The translations under genes and the position numbers were made by a program. A stretch of 64,000 nucleotides of DNA from NCBI GenBank assembly GCA_002698785.1, contig PAAG01000047.1:1-64000 (forward strand), given 5' to 3'. The notes below the pieces were generated by a model. The model was not told the origin of the DNA, searched no databases, and saw only the letters and a program-made list of their open reading frames with translations. Position 1 is the first letter of the stretch. Every line of letters starts with the position of its first letter. Shown piece after piece: positions 62,743-64,000 of the stretch. The DNA is from Verrucomicrobiales bacterium (GTDB taxonomy: Bacteria > Verrucomicrobiota > Verrucomicrobiia > Verrucomicrobiales > DEV007).

Positions 62743-63316
62743 AAATCAAATCGATATTCCCTTCATTAATGTTTCGCTAAACTTTCTCTTCGTCTTACTG
62801 ACTCCGTTTTGGTTTCACTTCAAAGAAGGAGGTAGTGCTTAAGGACTGAATTCAGCAAGGATCAATCCGACCTCAGCCTCTCTCTTGAATATTGTGGATC
62901 TACCGTGAATTGAGTTTCTATAGAAGCGAGAACACCAAACGACAATTTGATCATACCGAAAACTCAACTAATTGCACAACAGAGGAATTTCAAACTTGAA
63001 ACAGTTTGCTAGAAAAGTGTTTCAGACAATACACACTGCAGGAATGTAAGCAACCTCTCGGGGAATCTCGCTAGAGTCACCCTTCTTGAGGAATTTTTGT
63101 GCGTAACCAGAATCAGCTATTCCTGAACCACACTGCCTCCATTCAAGCAGATCGAATCACTACGCCATAGAGTATTGTTGAGATTGCTTTTGGAAAAACT
63201 GTCGAATGGTTCTCAGCTGCAATCTTTGGAATTAATCGAAACATCAAAAACTCACCAAGAGTTGCGAATCCGGGAATCATACGGGATTCTCACCGAGATT
63301 AATTTGAGCTGCATTC
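62743..63316. other. Intergenic region without visible gene
   Basis: About 570 bp, AT-richer than the genes, between the SH3b-like gene and the TrlF-like gene, whose 3' ends converge. No ORF with coding character and no clear terminator. It may hold terminators too weak to recognise by eye or a degraded gene. Confidence 0.3.
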
Positions 63317-64000
63317 TCAGAATCCGTATTTTTCCTGTCGCTTTAAAAATGCGGTGTCGCCACCTTCCAGCACTTCCTTAATCAACTGGCAAACCGAAGG
63401 CTTATCGATCGACCCCATGTTCTCAGGTTCGACGACAGCATGGAGATCGCCGCCTTCACCCTTCGCTTCCATTCCTACAATCAGTTCGGCATCTCCGAGA
63501 ACCGGGATGTTTGCGTTGTGACTGGCAAAAATGAACTGCCTCCGACTCTTGCCATCCCGCATCTTCGAGACGATGTCTCGGCTGATGAACTTGTTGTCGA
63601 GATCGTCTTCCGGTTGATCAATGATCAGGGGCACATCGGATTCAAGCAGGAGAAGGAGAAGGATCGCGGTTGCTTTCTGACCGGTCGAAAGATCTTCGAG
63701 GCAACGCCAGTCTTCGGAGCCTTCATTGCGCGCGATGTTGAGTTCGATTTCGGTTTGGGAAAGAAACTCAAGCTCCTCAATCTTGAGGAAGAACTCTTCG
63801 CCCGCTTCTGTAATCCGCTGAGCGGTGCCCACTGCAATACCGAATTGCTCCTGAAGCTGTTCCGATCCAGCGCGGCAGGCATCGGCAAATTCACTCGGGG
63901 TAAGATCGTCCAATTCCTCTAGAGCCTTAACCGCCTGAGCCGTCTGTCCTGAAACTTCCGATCTAATCAACTCAAACAGAGGCTGTCGATCGGCGAAGAA
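63317..64000 (-). CDS. TrlF family AAA-like ATPase, C-terminal part (gene continues off the window)
   Basis: The C-terminal 227 residues of a large SMC/ABC-like ATPase; the frame stays open to the window edge. LSTGQKATAILLLLLLESDVPLIIDQPEDDLDN combines the signature motif and Walker B with its Glu-Asp pair, and FIFASHNANIPVLGDAELIVGM is the switch His segment. This order is typical of TrlF-type ATPases, which occur in defence islands and usually have an N-terminal PHP-like nuclease domain, outside this window. The TTG at 63970 is not the real start. Confidence 0.82.
   Translation of the reverse strand, partial: FFADRQPLFELIRSEVSGQTAQAVKALEELDDLTPSEFADACRAGSEQLQEQFGIAVGTAQRITEAGEEFFLKIEELEFLSQTEIELNIARNEGSEDWRCLEDLSTGQKATAILLLLLLESDVPLIIDQPEDDLDNKFISRDIVSKMRDGKSRRQFIFASHNANIPVLGDAELIVGMEAKGEGGDLHAVVEPENMGSIDKPSVCQLIKEVLEGGDTAFLKRQEKYGF

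Overview
The window looks like a chromosome segment of a Verrucomicrobiota (PVC group) bacterium. This is inferred from family content: a DUF1587/1592/1588 planctomycete-type cytochrome next to a Tat-exported DUF1552 protein, an arylsulfatase, a MoxR ATPase, very large two-partner-secretion exoproteins, weak Shine-Dalgarno use in housekeeping genes, and moderately high GC. No rRNA or other strict taxonomic marker is present, so the phylum call is moderate and nothing finer is claimed.

Layout. 1-10.3 kb is ordinary chromosome: an SDR oxidoreductase, a CxxC small protein with an outer-membrane transporter-like protein, the cytochrome/DUF1552 pair, a leucine-rich-repeat membrane protein, MoxR and an AI-2E family permease. 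10.3-10.85 kb is a gene-free stretch with a dense cluster of DnaA-box sequences (four exact, several one-off), just upstream of obgE, whose product carries an unusual acidic insertion. Between obgE and cimA (citramalate synthase, first step of the pyruvate route to isoleucine) lies a 22-codon leader peptide gene with nine Ile codons, followed by complementary segments and a T-run: a likely isoleucine attenuator.

13.9-26.3 kb is an accessory region. Nearly all its genes are small and on the minus strand: five GNAT acetyltransferase domains, a HAD phosphatase, DUF2332, an S51 peptidase, a chloramphenicol-phosphotransferase-like kinase with two decayed copies, lipoproteins and hypotheticals. It is sprinkled with two families of MITE-like inverted-repeat elements (three and two copies).

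26.7-30.9 kb returns to ordinary genes: sulfatase, M23 peptidase, UppP, and a DNA-binding/receiver fusion regulator. 31.4-47.9 kb is a two-partner secretion operon on the minus strand: two exoproteins of about 2,300 residues with many Ile-Gly-His-Gly-Gly repeats, then one TpsB transporter with a long N-terminal extension. ubiE and tRNA-Leu(CAG) follow.

From 49 kb to the end the window is mobile DNA: a tyrosine recombinase beside tRNA-Leu, small element genes, an AlpA regulator and a P4-type integrase, then a 24-nt fragment of another tRNA 3' end flanked by 19-bp direct repeats (a probable att junction). Beyond it is a cargo module with two diverged TraD/VirD4-like ATPases in opposite orientation. 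Each is followed by a polytopic membrane protein, one of which ends in a J-domain. Nearby are a long basic disordered protein, an anchored SH3b-like protein and several unknowns, but no other conjugation gene. The window ends inside a TrlF-type ATPase gene, a family tied to defence islands. The paired-ATPase module is the best candidate here for an undescribed system.
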